A DNA stretch of 64,000 nt from Staphylococcus xylosus NJ (GCF_000338275.1 NZ_ANMR01000022.1:62001-126000); one strand, 5' to 3'. Positions 20,123-28,950 are shown, counted from the first letter of the stretch. Translations and numbers: made by a program. The notes: generated by a model from the letters alone, not told the origin.

Positions 20123-21649
20123 TTATTTTAATTCATCTTTATCTTGAGCTAACTTCTGAGCTTTATCATTCATGTATTTCTGAAGTTCCAATTTATCTGC
20201 TTTTGACGTAGAGTTCAACGGCATATGTGTCAGTTTTAGATATAGTCTCGGTATTTTATAACCTGCAATGTTCTCTCGCATATGTTCATCTAATTTCTGT
20301 TCAAAGTCTGGATCATCTTCGGTAAGTACAACAGCTGCTGAAACTGATTCACCATATTTAGGGCTATCATATCCAACAACAACGCCCTGAGCTACAAGTG
20401 GATGTTCTGATAATACTGCTTCAACTTCAGAAGGTAATACATTCTCGCCACCAGTAATAATCATTTCCTTGCGGCGATCAACGATATAGATATCACCATC
20501 TTCATCTACTTTGGCTAAATCACCAGTTAAGAAGTATTCACCATGAAATGTTTTTGCAGTTTCTTCTGGTTTATTCCAATAACCAGGTGTCACGTTATTC
20601 CCACGAACTCCAAGTTCACCAATTTCTCCAACTTCTACTTCTTCAAAATTATTATCAAATATGCATATATCCATGAACATTACCGGTTGTCCAATACTAC
20701 CAGGCTTCTGCGCCCCATTTTCTGGTGTATTAACCATAACAAGTGGTGCTTCAGTTAAACCATAACCGTTAATAATAGAATAGCCCATACTATTAAATTT
20801 CTTTTGTACCATTGGTAATGGAGCTGAGCCACCTTGAATTAAGAAATCAATACTTTCAAAATTTTTCAGATCAAAATTTTCAGCTACTAACATGGCATAA
20901 TACATCGTTGGGATCTGAATTAAATAATTCGGCTGGTACTGAGCCATTAAATCATTTAGAGATTCGCCATTAAAGTAACGTTGCAATATAAGCGTTCCGC
21001 CAGCCATTAATAAAGGAAGCGTCAAATCGTTAAATCCTAATACATGGAACATAGGCGTTGAAATAATAGTTGTATACGTTGAATTAATTTTATAAGTTAG
21101 AGCTAGATTAATTGGGTTATTTACAAAAGAGTCGTATGAAAACATAACCCCTTTGGGCAATCCCGTCGTACCACTTGTATACATTAACGAAGCTAAATCG
21201 TTTCCTTCAACACTTACAGTATTGAAAGGGCGATGTTGCGTTGGATCTACTATGTCATCATATACTTTTGAATCTATATCCATGTGTATTAATTCGTCCG
21301 CAACACCTTCTAAACTTGAAACGTGCTTCTCAGCGTAGAAAATGAGTTTCACATTTGAATCATTAATAACACTCTCAATCTCCTGTGTTTTTAGACGCCA
21401 ATTAATCGGCAAGTATACTGCACCTAATTTAAACGAAGCAAACATTAAATCCAATATCGCTACATCATTGGGTGTAAATATACCGACGACATCACCGCGT
21501 TTAATACCTTGATCTTGTAAATAATTGGCTAAGTTTTCTGCACGAATATTCAAATCTTTATAGGACCATTCAGTACCTTTAAATGGATCAATCACTGCGG
21601 CTTTATTATCGTCAAACGTTGCTCTTGTTTTAATCCAGTCGTAGTTCAT
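20123..21649 (-). CDS. fadE: Long-chain acyl-CoA synthetase (AMP-binding ligase)
   Basis: The 508-residue enzyme activates fatty acids with ATP and CoA. AMP-binding motifs are LMYTSGTTGLPKGVMFSY (near 160), INGYGLTEAP (near 295), YFLTGDLAKVDEDGDIYIVDR (near 375) and the lysine-bearing C-terminal region (SKADKLELQKY). AAGGGGGAGA precedes the ATG. It lies 18 bases after fadX, so the two are co-transcribed. Substrate chain length cannot be read from the sequence. Confidence 0.9.
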   Translation of the reverse strand: MNYDWIKTRATFDDNKAAVIDPFKGTEWSYKDLNIRAENLANYLQDQGIKRGDVVGIFTPNDVAILDLMFASFKLGAVYLPINWRLKTQEIESVINDSNVKLIFYAEKHVSSLEGVADELIHMDIDSKVYDDIVDPTQHRPFNTVSVEGNDLASLMYTSGTTGLPKGVMFSYDSFVNNPINLALTYKINSTYTTIISTPMFHVLGFNDLTLPLLMAGGTLILQRYFNGESLNDLMAQYQPNYLIQIPTMYYAMLVAENFDLKNFESIDFLIQGGSAPLPMVQKKFNSMGYSIINGYGLTEAPLVMVNTPENGAQKPGSIGQPVMFMDICIFDNNFEEVEVGEIGELGVRGNNVTPGYWNKPEETAKTFHGEYFLTGDLAKVDEDGDIYIVDRRKEMIITGGENVLPSEVEAVLSEHPLVAQGVVVGYDSPKYGESVSAAVVLTEDDPDFEQKLDEHMRENIAGYKIPRLYLKLTHMPLNSTSKADKLELQKYMNDKAQKLAQDKDELK

Positions 21650-21666
21650 ATTTTTCTCCCCCTTAT

Positions 21667-23241
21667 TTAAATACGATGTTCCGACTTAATTGCTTGGGAC
21701 AATCCTCCCCATTCATCTTGATAAATATCGCTATTAGTCACTTTGATATTATCTGCAATGATAGGTTTAAATTCCATAAGTGCTAAAATGTCTTTTTCTA
21801 AATCCAAGCCAGGTGCAATTTCAAGAAGTTTCAACCCCTTAGACGTTAATTCAAAAACTGCGCGTTCTGTTACAAAATAAACTTCTTGCTTTAATTCCAA
21901 TGCGTTATGGGCGTTAAAATCCGTATTACCAATATTATTTACAAATTTTGAAGTATGACCCTCTTGTTTCACAGATACTTTGTTATTTTCATACGATAGT
22001 TGACCCCCGACAACCATCGAGCCTGAAAAAACAATGGTATGCACTGTTTGGCTGATGTCTATAAAGCCACCACAACCATTCATTTTATCTCCAAATTTTG
22101 AAACATTTACATTTCCGTATTGATCAACTTCGGCAAAACTGAGATAGGCTACATCTAACCCATCGTTATAAATGAAATCCCATGTCATCTCATGCCTCAT
22201 ACGGGCGCTCAAATTATAGTTCATACCAAACCGTGATCCACTACTGATTAAACCACCGAAAACACCTGTATCGATATTTGGTTGTACTAGATGATTCACT
22301 TCTTCTTCTATTAACACATTGGATAATTCATTATTTATGCCAAAACCAATACTGATTACGTCCCCCTCTAGTAGAAATTGAGCTGCGCGCCTCAATATTA
22401 CTTTACGGGTACCTAAAGCTATATATGGTTCTCGCATCTTAACGATTTGATAATGACCAGAGAGCGCAGGATCATATTGTGTTTGTATGACCTGTCTATG
22501 AAGCTTTGGATTAGTATTAATCACTACATAATCCACTAGCTTCCCTGGAATAAATACATCGCTTGGGTTAAAGCTGCCTTTTTCTACAACATCTTTAACT
22601 TGAACAATCACTTTTCCTTTATTCCTATGCGTTGCAGCCGCCAAACTATAACCTTCGCCTAAATGAGCCTCATGAGTCATATAAATATTTCCATCTGTGT
22701 CGGCATATGTACCTCTTAATAGTGCTATATCAATGTCAGGAAAATGATAATGTAAATACTTTTGATTATTAATTTCTATCAACGATACTAAATCCTCTGT
22801 TGTACATGTATTGACTTTACCTCCTGAATAGCGAGGATCTACGTTGGTATTTAGGCCAATTTTAGATATTATGCCTGGTGAAGCATGTGTTTTATTTCTA
22901 TAGTGTGTCGTAATCACACCTTGTGGTAAATAATATGCTTCAATGTCATTATTACGCATTGCATTGATGGTTTCTGGTGAACCAGTAATGATGCTTGTAA
23001 TTAATCGCTTAATCATACCCCTTGTTGTAAAAGAATCTAAATCATAACTATCTCCACGATAATCACTAATGTCATTCGCTAGCATAAAAGTAAAATTCTT
23101 AAAAGATTGATCTTCATCATTATGTTCGACTAACGTTTTCAATATCTCAGCTGGTAAATTAGCCGTTGATAAGGCTGCCAGAGCTATAACATCACCTTCT
23201 TTAATGATGCTTGTTAAATCTGAAAATGGAATAATTTTCAT
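21667..23241 (-). CDS. fadX: Acyl-CoA:acetate/propionate CoA-transferase
   Basis: The 524-residue family I CoA-transferase has fused alpha and beta halves, like propionate or short-chain acyl CoA-transferases. It moves CoA between short carboxylic acids and could recycle CoA during beta-oxidation. Visible features are LLRGTYADTDGNIYMT (near 188), VISIGFGINNELSNVL (near 298) and the conserved block FAEVDQYGNVNVSKFG (near 380). AGGAGA lies seven bases before the ATG. It is the first gene of the fad operon; a cre-like site lies about 80 bases upstream. Confidence 0.87.
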   Translation of the reverse strand: MKIIPFSDLTSIIKEGDVIALAALSTANLPAEILKTLVEHNDEDQSFKNFTFMLANDISDYRGDSYDLDSFTTRGMIKRLITSIITGSPETINAMRNNDIEAYYLPQGVITTHYRNKTHASPGIISKIGLNTNVDPRYSGGKVNTCTTEDLVSLIEINNQKYLHYHFPDIDIALLRGTYADTDGNIYMTHEAHLGEGYSLAAATHRNKGKVIVQVKDVVEKGSFNPSDVFIPGKLVDYVVINTNPKLHRQVIQTQYDPALSGHYQIVKMREPYIALGTRKVILRRAAQFLLEGDVISIGFGINNELSNVLIEEEVNHLVQPNIDTGVFGGLISSGSRFGMNYNLSARMRHEMTWDFIYNDGLDVAYLSFAEVDQYGNVNVSKFGDKMNGCGGFIDISQTVHTIVFSGSMVVGGQLSYENNKVSVKQEGHTSKFVNNIGNTDFNAHNALELKQEVYFVTERAVFELTSKGLKLLEIAPGLDLEKDILALMEFKPIIADNIKVTNSDIYQDEWGGLSQAIKSEHRI

Positions 23242-23317
23242 ATAGGTGTCTCCTATCTTTATTTAATCCAAACTGTTATACATAATTTCCCCTTTTAAAA
23301 CCTCTCCTTTTTTATAA

Positions 23318-23333
23318 ATGTAAGCCCTTACAT
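23318..23333 (-). promoter_or_regulatory. Candidate CcpA cre site in front of the fad operon
   Basis: ATGTAAGCCCTTACAT is a 16-base near-perfect palindrome, with only the central pair not complementary. It matches the cre shape and lies 77 bases upstream of fadX. It could instead be an operator for another LacI-family protein. Confidence 0.5.
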
Positions 23334-23636
23334 GTAATATACCATTATTTTTGAAAATTATGCAAAAATTTCAAATTTTACAAACAAACGCCTTTCTTAA
23401 ATCTAATTATAAAGGTATCTAGCAGCAAAAATGCATTTTCACACTAATATTCTTCATCTAATTTACTTAATATTATTTAGTAATAGTCCAGATGCAATTA
23501 TACCTGGGAATACTTGTGATGACTGGTTAATAGTGCTCTATTATTCAAATTATATAACTTAAAACATTTTGTTTTGTGACAAAAGTTAACGCTTTAGGTT
23601 ATGTTTTTTTACACAAATTTTGAATACAAAAACTTT

Positions 23637-23642
23637 TATAAT
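23637..23642 (+). promoter_or_regulatory. Possible -10 element of the small-peptide locus
   Basis: A perfect TATAAT lies 44 bases before the first peptide start. No good -35 hexamer stands at the right distance, which suggests activator dependence if this is the promoter. An AAGTTAAC at 23583-23590 is vaguely like one half of an AgrA repeat, but I would not rely on it. Confidence 0.35.
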
Positions 23643-23685
23643 AATATGTAAATGTAATATAAATTCAAAGCAAGGGGGCTTGATT

Positions 23686-23742
23686 ATGTTATCAGGATTA
23701 TTAGGACCAATCGTTGATTTAATTGCTGCTTTAGGACTTTAA
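23686..23742 (+). CDS. 18-residue hydrophobic peptide, copy 1 (PSM-like candidate)
   Basis: ATG with a strong AAGGGGG seven bases upstream opens an 18-codon frame encoding MLSGLLGPIVDLIAALGL. It has no signal peptide, one acidic residue (D11) and no basic residue. On a helical wheel G4, G7, D11, A14 and A15 fall on one side and L2, L5, L6, I9, L12, I13, L16 on the other, so it could be a weakly amphipathic membrane-active helix. Leaderless formylated amphipathic peptides of this size recall phenol-soluble modulins, but I recognise no known family member. A second gene for the identical peptide follows 95 bases on. Confidence 0.7.
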   Translation: MLSGLLGPIVDLIAALGL

Positions 23743-23817
23743 TTTCTTTGGCCCAAGATTCATGGCCAATACTTCATATTCTGATTTTATAGAAATTTTG
23801 ATGATATCAAGCTAAAC

Positions 23818-23829
23818 AAGGGGGGGGGC
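23818..23829 (+). promoter_or_regulatory. Nine-G tract in the ribosome binding site of peptide copy 2
   Basis: Positions 23820-23828 are nine consecutive G, nine bases before ATG 23838; copy 1 has five G at the same place. Such a run is very unusual in this AT-rich genome. It could change length by strand slippage and so alter initiation strength. Confidence 0.7.
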
Positions 23830-23837
23830 GTTTGATT

Positions 23838-23894
23838 ATGTTATCTGGACTATTAGGACCAATCGTTGATTTAATTGCTGCTTTAGGACTTTAA
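23838..23894 (+). CDS. 18-residue hydrophobic peptide, copy 2
   Basis: This frame encodes exactly the same peptide as copy 1, MLSGLLGPIVDLIAALGL, and starts TTATCTGGACTA where copy 1 has TTATCAGGATTA. The ribosome binding site is AA followed by nine G. The hairpin at 23943-23980 ends the unit, so both copies may lie on one short transcript. What else it could be: a regulatory RNA whose conserved part happens to be open, but the synonymous pattern and good ribosome binding sites favour a peptide. Confidence 0.7.
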   Translation: MLSGLLGPIVDLIAALGL

Positions 23895-23942
23895 TTTCTT
23901 AATATAATTAAAAACAGAGTATATTTATTATAAAAATCAAGG

Positions 23943-23980
23943 AAAACACTTTCGTCGAATTTATTAAGCGAAAGTGTTTT
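23943..23980 (+). terminator. Terminator of the small-peptide locus
   Basis: Perfect 12-base arms AAAACACTTTCG and CGAAAGTGTTTT, with a 14-base loop and a T tail, lie 48 bases after the second peptide stop. Confidence 0.88.
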
Positions 23981-24087
23981 TACTTCGAGATATCTACAAT
24001 CATTTGCTTTTTAAAATAAATAAAAATGAAACTTAACAATTATGTATATGTCACCTGCCATATAATTATAAATACAAAATTCATATG

Positions 24088-24101
24088 TTAGGCTAACCTA
24101 A
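24088..24101. promoter_or_regulatory. MntR/SirR-type metal-regulator box upstream of mgtE
   Basis: TTAGGCTAACCTAA, with TTAGG/CCTAA half-sites, is identical to the box in front of mntABC at 28669-28682. It lies about 150 bases before the MgtE start. DtxR-family MntR in staphylococci binds TTAGGTTAGCCTAA-type sites. The identity of the two copies supports shared control. Confidence 0.72.
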
Positions 24102-24250
24102 ATATATTGTTAAGAAATGTAAAATATGTCATAATTGCACACATGCTTTTTAAGTGAACAAGTAAATAATTATGAAATACGTTGCTTATATTAATGTGAC
24201 GTCTATCGGCTTCACTTAACTAAGATACCTCAATGATTGGAGATGATAAA

Positions 24251-25636
24251 ATGAAAGGAAACAATAATATTCTGGAAAGAAATAACGCGTTATTCAATAA
24301 ATATGAAGCGTTATTGAAAATGATTCAGCAAGGAGAAAATAGTCAATTTATATATAGTTTTTCTTGTTTACATCCATATGAAAAAAGTGAATTTTTCTTT
24401 TTAGTGGATGAAGAAGAAAGGTTATATATGTATCGCTTTCTAAACTCGAAAGAGATGGCACAAGTTTTAAGTAACGCCGAAAGCCTAAAACATGATATGT
24501 CAATTGTCTTTAAAGAAATGCCTAGTGATTTTGCTAGAGAAGCAATCTTAAAAATGTCAGATGACGATGCAACTTATGTATTAAATTTATTAAATAATGA
24601 CCAAAAATCAGAAATTTTCAATTCTCTACCAGAACAGAAAAAAAATGAGCTTAAAAATTTAATGAGTTATCACCACGAAACTGCTGGTAGTATCATGACA
24701 ACCGAATATATATCAATTTCTCTAACAATGACAGCTGGAGATGCATTGAAGCATATTAAGTCTTGTTCCGGAAAAGTACAAACGATTTATGTAGTCTATG
24801 TAGTAAATAATGATAATGAACTTATTGGTGTGCTTTCTCTCAGAAATATTATTAATTCAGATCCTGCCCAACGTATTAGCGATGTGATGAATTCAAATGT
24901 TATTAAAATTGAGAGTTTTATAGATCAAGAAGAAATTGCACATGTGATGCGTAAATATGATTTCTTAGCCATCCCAGTAGTTGACAATTATAATCACCTA
25001 ATAGGGATGATTACTGTAGACGATATCATTGATGTAATCGATAAGGAAGCAAATGAAGATTATCTAAAAATGGCTGCTCTTGACCATGTGAGCGACGCAG
25101 AGGGCACAGTTATCAATAGGGCCACTAAACGTTTACCTTGGTTAATATTACTTACCTTTTTAGGGATGATCACTGCCACTATCTTAAGTTCTTTTGAAGA
25201 TACTTTAGCCAAAGTATCACTACTCGCTGCATTTATTCCTATTATTAGTGGTATGTCCGGTAATACAGGTACACAATCATTAGCTGTATCAGTAAGAGGG
25301 ATATCTACAGGAGAAATGAAAAAGAAAAACAAATTTAAACATGCTCTAAAAGAGTCAACGAGCGGCTTAATCACTGGAAGTATATGTGGATTTATTCTTT
25401 TTTTAGTTATAGTAATTATTTATAACCAACCTTTATTAGGTTTGATTGTAGCCATCAGTTTAACAATAGCTATGACAGTAGGTACTACAATTGGTTCATT
25501 AATACCCTTCTTTATGACTAAGATAGGTATTGACCCAGCTGTCGCTAGCGGCCCCTTCATCACAACAATTAACGACATTGTAAGCATGCTAGTATACTTT
25601 AGCCTTGCTACAACATTTATAAGTTCTCTTACTTAA
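24251..25636 (+). CDS. mgtE: MgtE-family divalent cation transporter
   Basis: The 461-residue protein has an N-terminal helical MgtE domain (about 1-130), a CBS-domain pair (about 135-260; HETAGSIMTTEYISI and VVDNYNHLIGMITVDDI) and five membrane helices (about 285-460). The pore motif PIISGMSGNTGTQS (near 330) and the conserved aspartate in TTINDIVSMLVYF (near 440) are present. TTGGAG eight bases upstream selects ATG 24251 over ATG 24233. MgtE proteins are Mg2+-gated channels. The upstream MntR-type box suggests a link to manganese in this organism, either as substrate or as cross-talk. It is a single-gene unit ended at 25651-25690. Confidence 0.9.
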   Translation: MKGNNNILERNNALFNKYEALLKMIQQGENSQFIYSFSCLHPYEKSEFFFLVDEEERLYMYRFLNSKEMAQVLSNAESLKHDMSIVFKEMPSDFAREAILKMSDDDATYVLNLLNNDQKSEIFNSLPEQKKNELKNLMSYHHETAGSIMTTEYISISLTMTAGDALKHIKSCSGKVQTIYVVYVVNNDNELIGVLSLRNIINSDPAQRISDVMNSNVIKIESFIDQEEIAHVMRKYDFLAIPVVDNYNHLIGMITVDDIIDVIDKEANEDYLKMAALDHVSDAEGTVINRATKRLPWLILLTFLGMITATILSSFEDTLAKVSLLAAFIPIISGMSGNTGTQSLAVSVRGISTGEMKKKNKFKHALKESTSGLITGSICGFILFLVIVIIYNQPLLGLIVAISLTIAMTVGTTIGSLIPFFMTKIGIDPAVASGPFITTINDIVSMLVYFSLATTFISSLT

Positions 25637-25650
25637 AACATGTACTATTT

Positions 25651-25690
25651 AAAGCGTCACTACTCAATTATTTGAGCAAGTGGTGCTTTT
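25651..25690 (+). terminator. Terminator after mgtE
   Basis: An imperfect stem, AAAGCGTCACTACTCAA against TTGAGCAAGTGGTGCTTT, is followed by TTG and a T-rich stretch. Confidence 0.75.
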
Positions 25691-25960
25691 TGTTAACTTC
25701 TGTTTAATTTACTCGATATACTTATAAATACTCGGTTGGGATAGAGCCTTAGTCATGCACTGAACATTTAAAATAATACTAGGAGTATGAGAGTAATTTA
25801 ATTATTTAAAAATATTTCATTACACTACCCCAATTCAAAATGACTAGAATCGATAGGGCTAAAAGATTTATCTGATCTGAACCTCTTATGTAAACACTAA
25901 TAATATTCAAAAATAGAAAACCTGAGTAAAAGTTCATGCATAAGTCTATCCTCATAAACA
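25691..25960. other. Spacer between mgtE and mntC terminators
   Basis: AT-rich spacer between convergent units. Short frames on the minus strand lack ribosome binding sites and run into the terminator hairpin, so no gene is called. Confidence 0.5.
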
Positions 25961-26032
25961 AAAAAACGGTAAGGCTAGACAAGAATCTAATTTTACTAAT
26001 TAGATATCGTTGTCTTGACCTCACCGTTTTTT
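25961..26032. terminator. Long terminator hairpin after mntC
   Basis: AAAAAACGGTAAGG and CCTCACCGTTTTTT form the outer stem, with TAGACAA/TTGTCT pairing further in and an inner TCTAATT/AATTAGA hairpin. Runs of A and T on both sides allow it to act in both directions. Confidence 0.85.
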
Positions 26033-26077
26033 ATTATTGAAGTTTTTACGTAAAGTGTAAATGTCCCTCTAGTGCTA

Positions 26078-27040
26078 TTAATTTTTTTTATTTTTCATTC
26101 CATCCGTAAGCACATCTAAATTATATTCCAGATATTTCAAATAAGTGTCTGCTTGCTCGCCTTTTTTTCCTATTTCATCTGAATAGATTGGTTTTTTATA
26201 AATAGGCACACCAGTTTCGTTGGATACTGTTTTCATTGGACGTGTATCAACGTTAGATTCTACAAATAAATTAGCAGGTTTATTACTTTTTATAAATTTA
26301 GTTAAATCTTTGATTTGGTTGGGAGTGCCATTTTCATCCGTATCAATTGGCCAAATATAACCTTCTTTTAAATCATAACGGTCAGTTAGATACTGAAAAG
26401 CTTGTTCACTAGCTACAAACACACGATTTTCTTTAGGAATACTGCCAAGTTGTTGGTTATAGTTATCCTCAATGTTATTTAATTTCTTTAAATATTCTTT
26501 TTCATTAGCTTCATAATAACTTTTATGTTGAGGGTTTCTTTCTGATAATGATCTTGTAATATTTTTAATCATTTTTTCCCCAACATTTGGGTCGATGAAA
26601 GCATGAGGATTTACTTCTTTGTTACCATCTTCGTCTTTAATGTATTTAGGTGAAACCCCTTCTGATGCTTTAATAGCATTCTTTTTAGAAAAATCAGTAG
26701 AACTTAAAGCTTTAGAGAGCCAACCTTGATTTCCACCTTCTAAATTCAACCCATTATAAACAACTAAATCAGCTTGAGATAAATGTTTAATGTCGCTAGG
26801 TTGCGGCTCGTAATCATGTGGATCTGTGCCAGTAGGAACTAGATTGGTTACTTCAACATGTTCCCCACCTATTTCTTTAGTCATATCTTCAATCATTGAA
26901 AAACTTGTAACGACTTTAACTTTATCTTTATCAACAGCTTCCAACTCATCGTCAGAATCGGCCTCTTTTTGATTATTGCCACATGCTGATAATATTATAG
27001 TTAATAAAACTGTAGCTAAAATTAATATTATCTTTTTCAT
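26078..27040 (-). CDS. mntC: Manganese ABC transporter substrate-binding lipoprotein
   Basis: The 320-residue protein begins with a lipoprotein signal ending in ILSAC, so it is anchored outside the membrane. It belongs to the cluster A-I zinc/manganese-binding family. Metal-ligand regions are TDPHDYEPQPSD (near 75), NPHAFIDPNVGEK (near 143), VASEQAFQYL (near 208) and a late aspartate in PIYSDEIG. There is no histidine-rich loop of the kind seen in zinc-specific members, which favours manganese. It is the last gene of mntABC, 15 bases after mntB, and shares its MntR-type box. Confidence 0.92.
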   Translation of the reverse strand: MKKIILILATVLLTIILSACGNNQKEADSDDELEAVDKDKVKVVTSFSMIEDMTKEIGGEHVEVTNLVPTGTDPHDYEPQPSDIKHLSQADLVVYNGLNLEGGNQGWLSKALSSTDFSKKNAIKASEGVSPKYIKDEDGNKEVNPHAFIDPNVGEKMIKNITRSLSERNPQHKSYYEANEKEYLKKLNNIEDNYNQQLGSIPKENRVFVASEQAFQYLTDRYDLKEGYIWPIDTDENGTPNQIKDLTKFIKSNKPANLFVESNVDTRPMKTVSNETGVPIYKKPIYSDEIGKKGEQADTYLKYLEYNLDVLTDGMKNKKN

Positions 27041-27055
27041 TTTGAGACCTCCTGT

Positions 27056-27895
27056 CTATGATTTAATCATTTTCCATAGCAAGCCATTTTTCGGTGCTAA
27101 GAAGAATGTAATGATGAATATTATTGTAATTACTAACACGATGACTACACCTGATGGTAAATTGAATGTCACGCTAAAGAATAGTCCAATCACAGATGAC
27201 ATCATACCTATCAATGCAGAAGTTAAGATCATCGTTGATAACCTTTTAGTCAATAAATATGCCGTAGATGCTGGCGTAATTAATAATGAAACAACTAAAA
27301 TTACACCTACTGTTTGTAGTGAAGCTACTGTTACTAATGTTAATAAAATCATAAGCGTATAATGAATAAACTTCACTGGTAAGCCAGACGCAGCCGCCAT
27401 TGTCGGATCAAAACTGGATAGTAAAAATTCTTTATAAAACACAATAATGACTATCAATACAATCGCTACTACAATAAATGTGATGGTTCTATCTTCTGGT
27501 TTCACGGTTAACACGTTACCAAATAAAATTTCAGTCAAATCGATGGATGACTGTGCTTTAGTAATAAGTAATACACCCAGCGCTAAAAATGAAGAAAATA
27601 CAATACCTATTGAAGAATCGCTCTTAATCTTACTGTTTTGATTAACAAAACCAATCCCTAGTGCCGCTAATACACCAAATACAACGGCCCCATAAAAGAA
27701 ATTAATCCCTATCATATAAGAAATCGCCACGCCAGGTAGGACAGCATGTGAAATTGCGTCTCCCATTAAAGCAAGACTTCTAAGTACAATAAAGCACCCT
27801 ATAACACCACAAATCATACCTATTACAATTGAAGTAATGAGCGCTCGTTGTAGAAAACTAAATTCAAATACATCGTGTATAAACTGACTAACCAT
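27056..27895 (-). CDS. mntB: Manganese ABC transporter permease
   Basis: The 279-residue ABC-3 family permease has eight or nine membrane helices and the family segment SLALMGDAISHAVLPGVAIS near 45. ATG at 27895 is chosen because GTGGGG lies six bases upstream; a GTG 12 bases earlier is in frame. It overlaps the mntA stop by eight bases, so translation is coupled. Confidence 0.9.
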   Translation of the reverse strand: MVSQFIHDVFEFSFLQRALITSIVIGMICGVIGCFIVLRSLALMGDAISHAVLPGVAISYMIGINFFYGAVVFGVLAALGIGFVNQNSKIKSDSSIGIVFSSFLALGVLLITKAQSSIDLTEILFGNVLTVKPEDRTITFIVVAIVLIVIIVFYKEFLLSSFDPTMAAASGLPVKFIHYTLMILLTLVTVASLQTVGVILVVSLLITPASTAYLLTKRLSTMILTSALIGMMSSVIGLFFSVTFNLPSGVVIVLVITIIFIITFFLAPKNGLLWKMIKS

Positions 27896-28625
27896 GATGC
27901 GCCCCACTTTCTGAAGCGATTAAAATATCTGTACCGTAGGCAGCTTTTAAATTACTACTATTAAACACTGTCGCTACTGAACCAAAATCAATTAATCGTT
28001 TATTTAAAATGATTAAACTATCAAAATATTTCTCAACTTTAGACAAGTCATGGTGAACAATTAAAATTGTTTTACCTTTTTGAGATAACTCTTTCAACAA
28101 TTCAACGATAATTTCTTCACTTGTAATATCGATACCTACGAAAGGTTCATCTAATAAAATAATATCTGTTTGTTGAACGAGTGTTCTCGCAATAAGTACA
28201 CGTTGAAATTGTCCACCTGATAACTCTCCAATTTGATTATCCTTATACTCAAACATATTTACTTTTTTAAGTGCCGCTTCAGCCTCATGCTTTTGTTGTT
28301 TACGCGGTAATTGCCACGGTTTTAATATCGGATAAAACCCTAATATCACGCAATCTAACACTTTCATTGGAAATGTTGAATCAATATTACTTTTTTGCTC
28401 GACATATGAAATATTTTTAGGTTGCTTATCTATTGGCAAATCGTTAAAGCGAGCTATACCTTTATGAGGCATTAAATTAACTATGGACTTAATTAACGTT
28501 GTTTTGCCTGCTCCATTAGGCCCGACAATGCCTACAATTTGCCCTTTTATAAGTTGGAAAGAAACATCTTGTAACGCTTCTGTTTTATTTTCGTACGTTA
28601 CAGATAAATTTTTTATATCTAGCAT
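27888..28625 (-). CDS. mntA: Manganese ABC transporter ATP-binding protein
   Basis: The 245-residue ABC ATPase has Walker A GPNGAGKTT (near 35), signature LSGGQ (near 135), Walker B DIILLDEP and the H-loop IVHHD. It energises manganese uptake with MntB and MntC. It is the first gene of the operon. An identical MntR-type box lies 44 bases before its start, in the position expected to cover the promoter. Confidence 0.92.
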   Translation of the reverse strand: MLDIKNLSVTYENKTEALQDVSFQLIKGQIVGIVGPNGAGKTTLIKSIVNLMPHKGIARFNDLPIDKQPKNISYVEQKSNIDSTFPMKVLDCVILGFYPILKPWQLPRKQQKHEAEAALKKVNMFEYKDNQIGELSGGQFQRVLIARTLVQQTDIILLDEPFVGIDITSEEIIVELLKELSQKGKTILIVHHDLSKVEKYFDSLIILNKRLIDFGSVATVFNSSNLKAAYGTDILIASESGAHHG

Positions 28626-28668
28626 GAAATCAATCCTTTCCTTCTTTTCTGATATAAAAACAATAATA

Positions 28669-28682
28669 TTAGGCTAACCTAA
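28669..28682. promoter_or_regulatory. MntR/SirR-type box upstream of mntABC
   Basis: TTAGGCTAACCTAA, an interrupted palindrome matching the staphylococcal MntR (SirR) recognition sequence, lies just ahead of mntA. Manganese-dependent repression of mntABC by MntR is established in staphylococci. The mntR gene itself is not next to the operon in this window. Confidence 0.8.
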
Positions 28683-28950
28683 ATTTAATATTTAGTCAAT
28701 AAAATCATTTTATTCAAAAGCATTATTATACTATGTCGTATATATTTAACTTTATATTTATTTCCAAATTCAAAATAATTAATAAATCAAATGTATTTTC
28801 ATAGCATATAGCTTATTAGAATTAAAACGTAATGTAGGTGCAAGGTTTAAGTGATAGCGGTTGGGAAGTTGGTGCTTGCTAAGAGGGTACTACTGAATAA
28901 AACAAACCACGCGCGCTTTTTAGTTTGCATTTCGATGAATATGCGTTATA

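Larger units (their letters stand above)
23671..23900 (+). repeat. Tandem duplication carrying two small-peptide genes
   Basis: Two units (about 23671-23748 and 23817-23900) share the ribosome binding site, the peptide frame and the bases after the stop (TTTCTT). They differ at two synonymous codons (TCA/TCT, TTA/CTA), in G-run length and by a few bases before ATTATG. The spacer between the units is unrelated, apart from a short TTGGCC/GGCCAA hairpin (23748-23769). Synonymous-only change suggests selection on the peptide. Confidence 0.8.

Noticed and set aside
23583..23590. Possible AgrA half-site upstream of the peptide genes
   Set aside because: Only one half resembles the consensus and no second repeat stands at the proper spacing, so agr control is not claimed.
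25806..26024. Minus-strand open frame of about 70 codons after mntC
   Set aside because: It runs through the long terminator hairpin at 25961-26032 and has no ribosome binding site.
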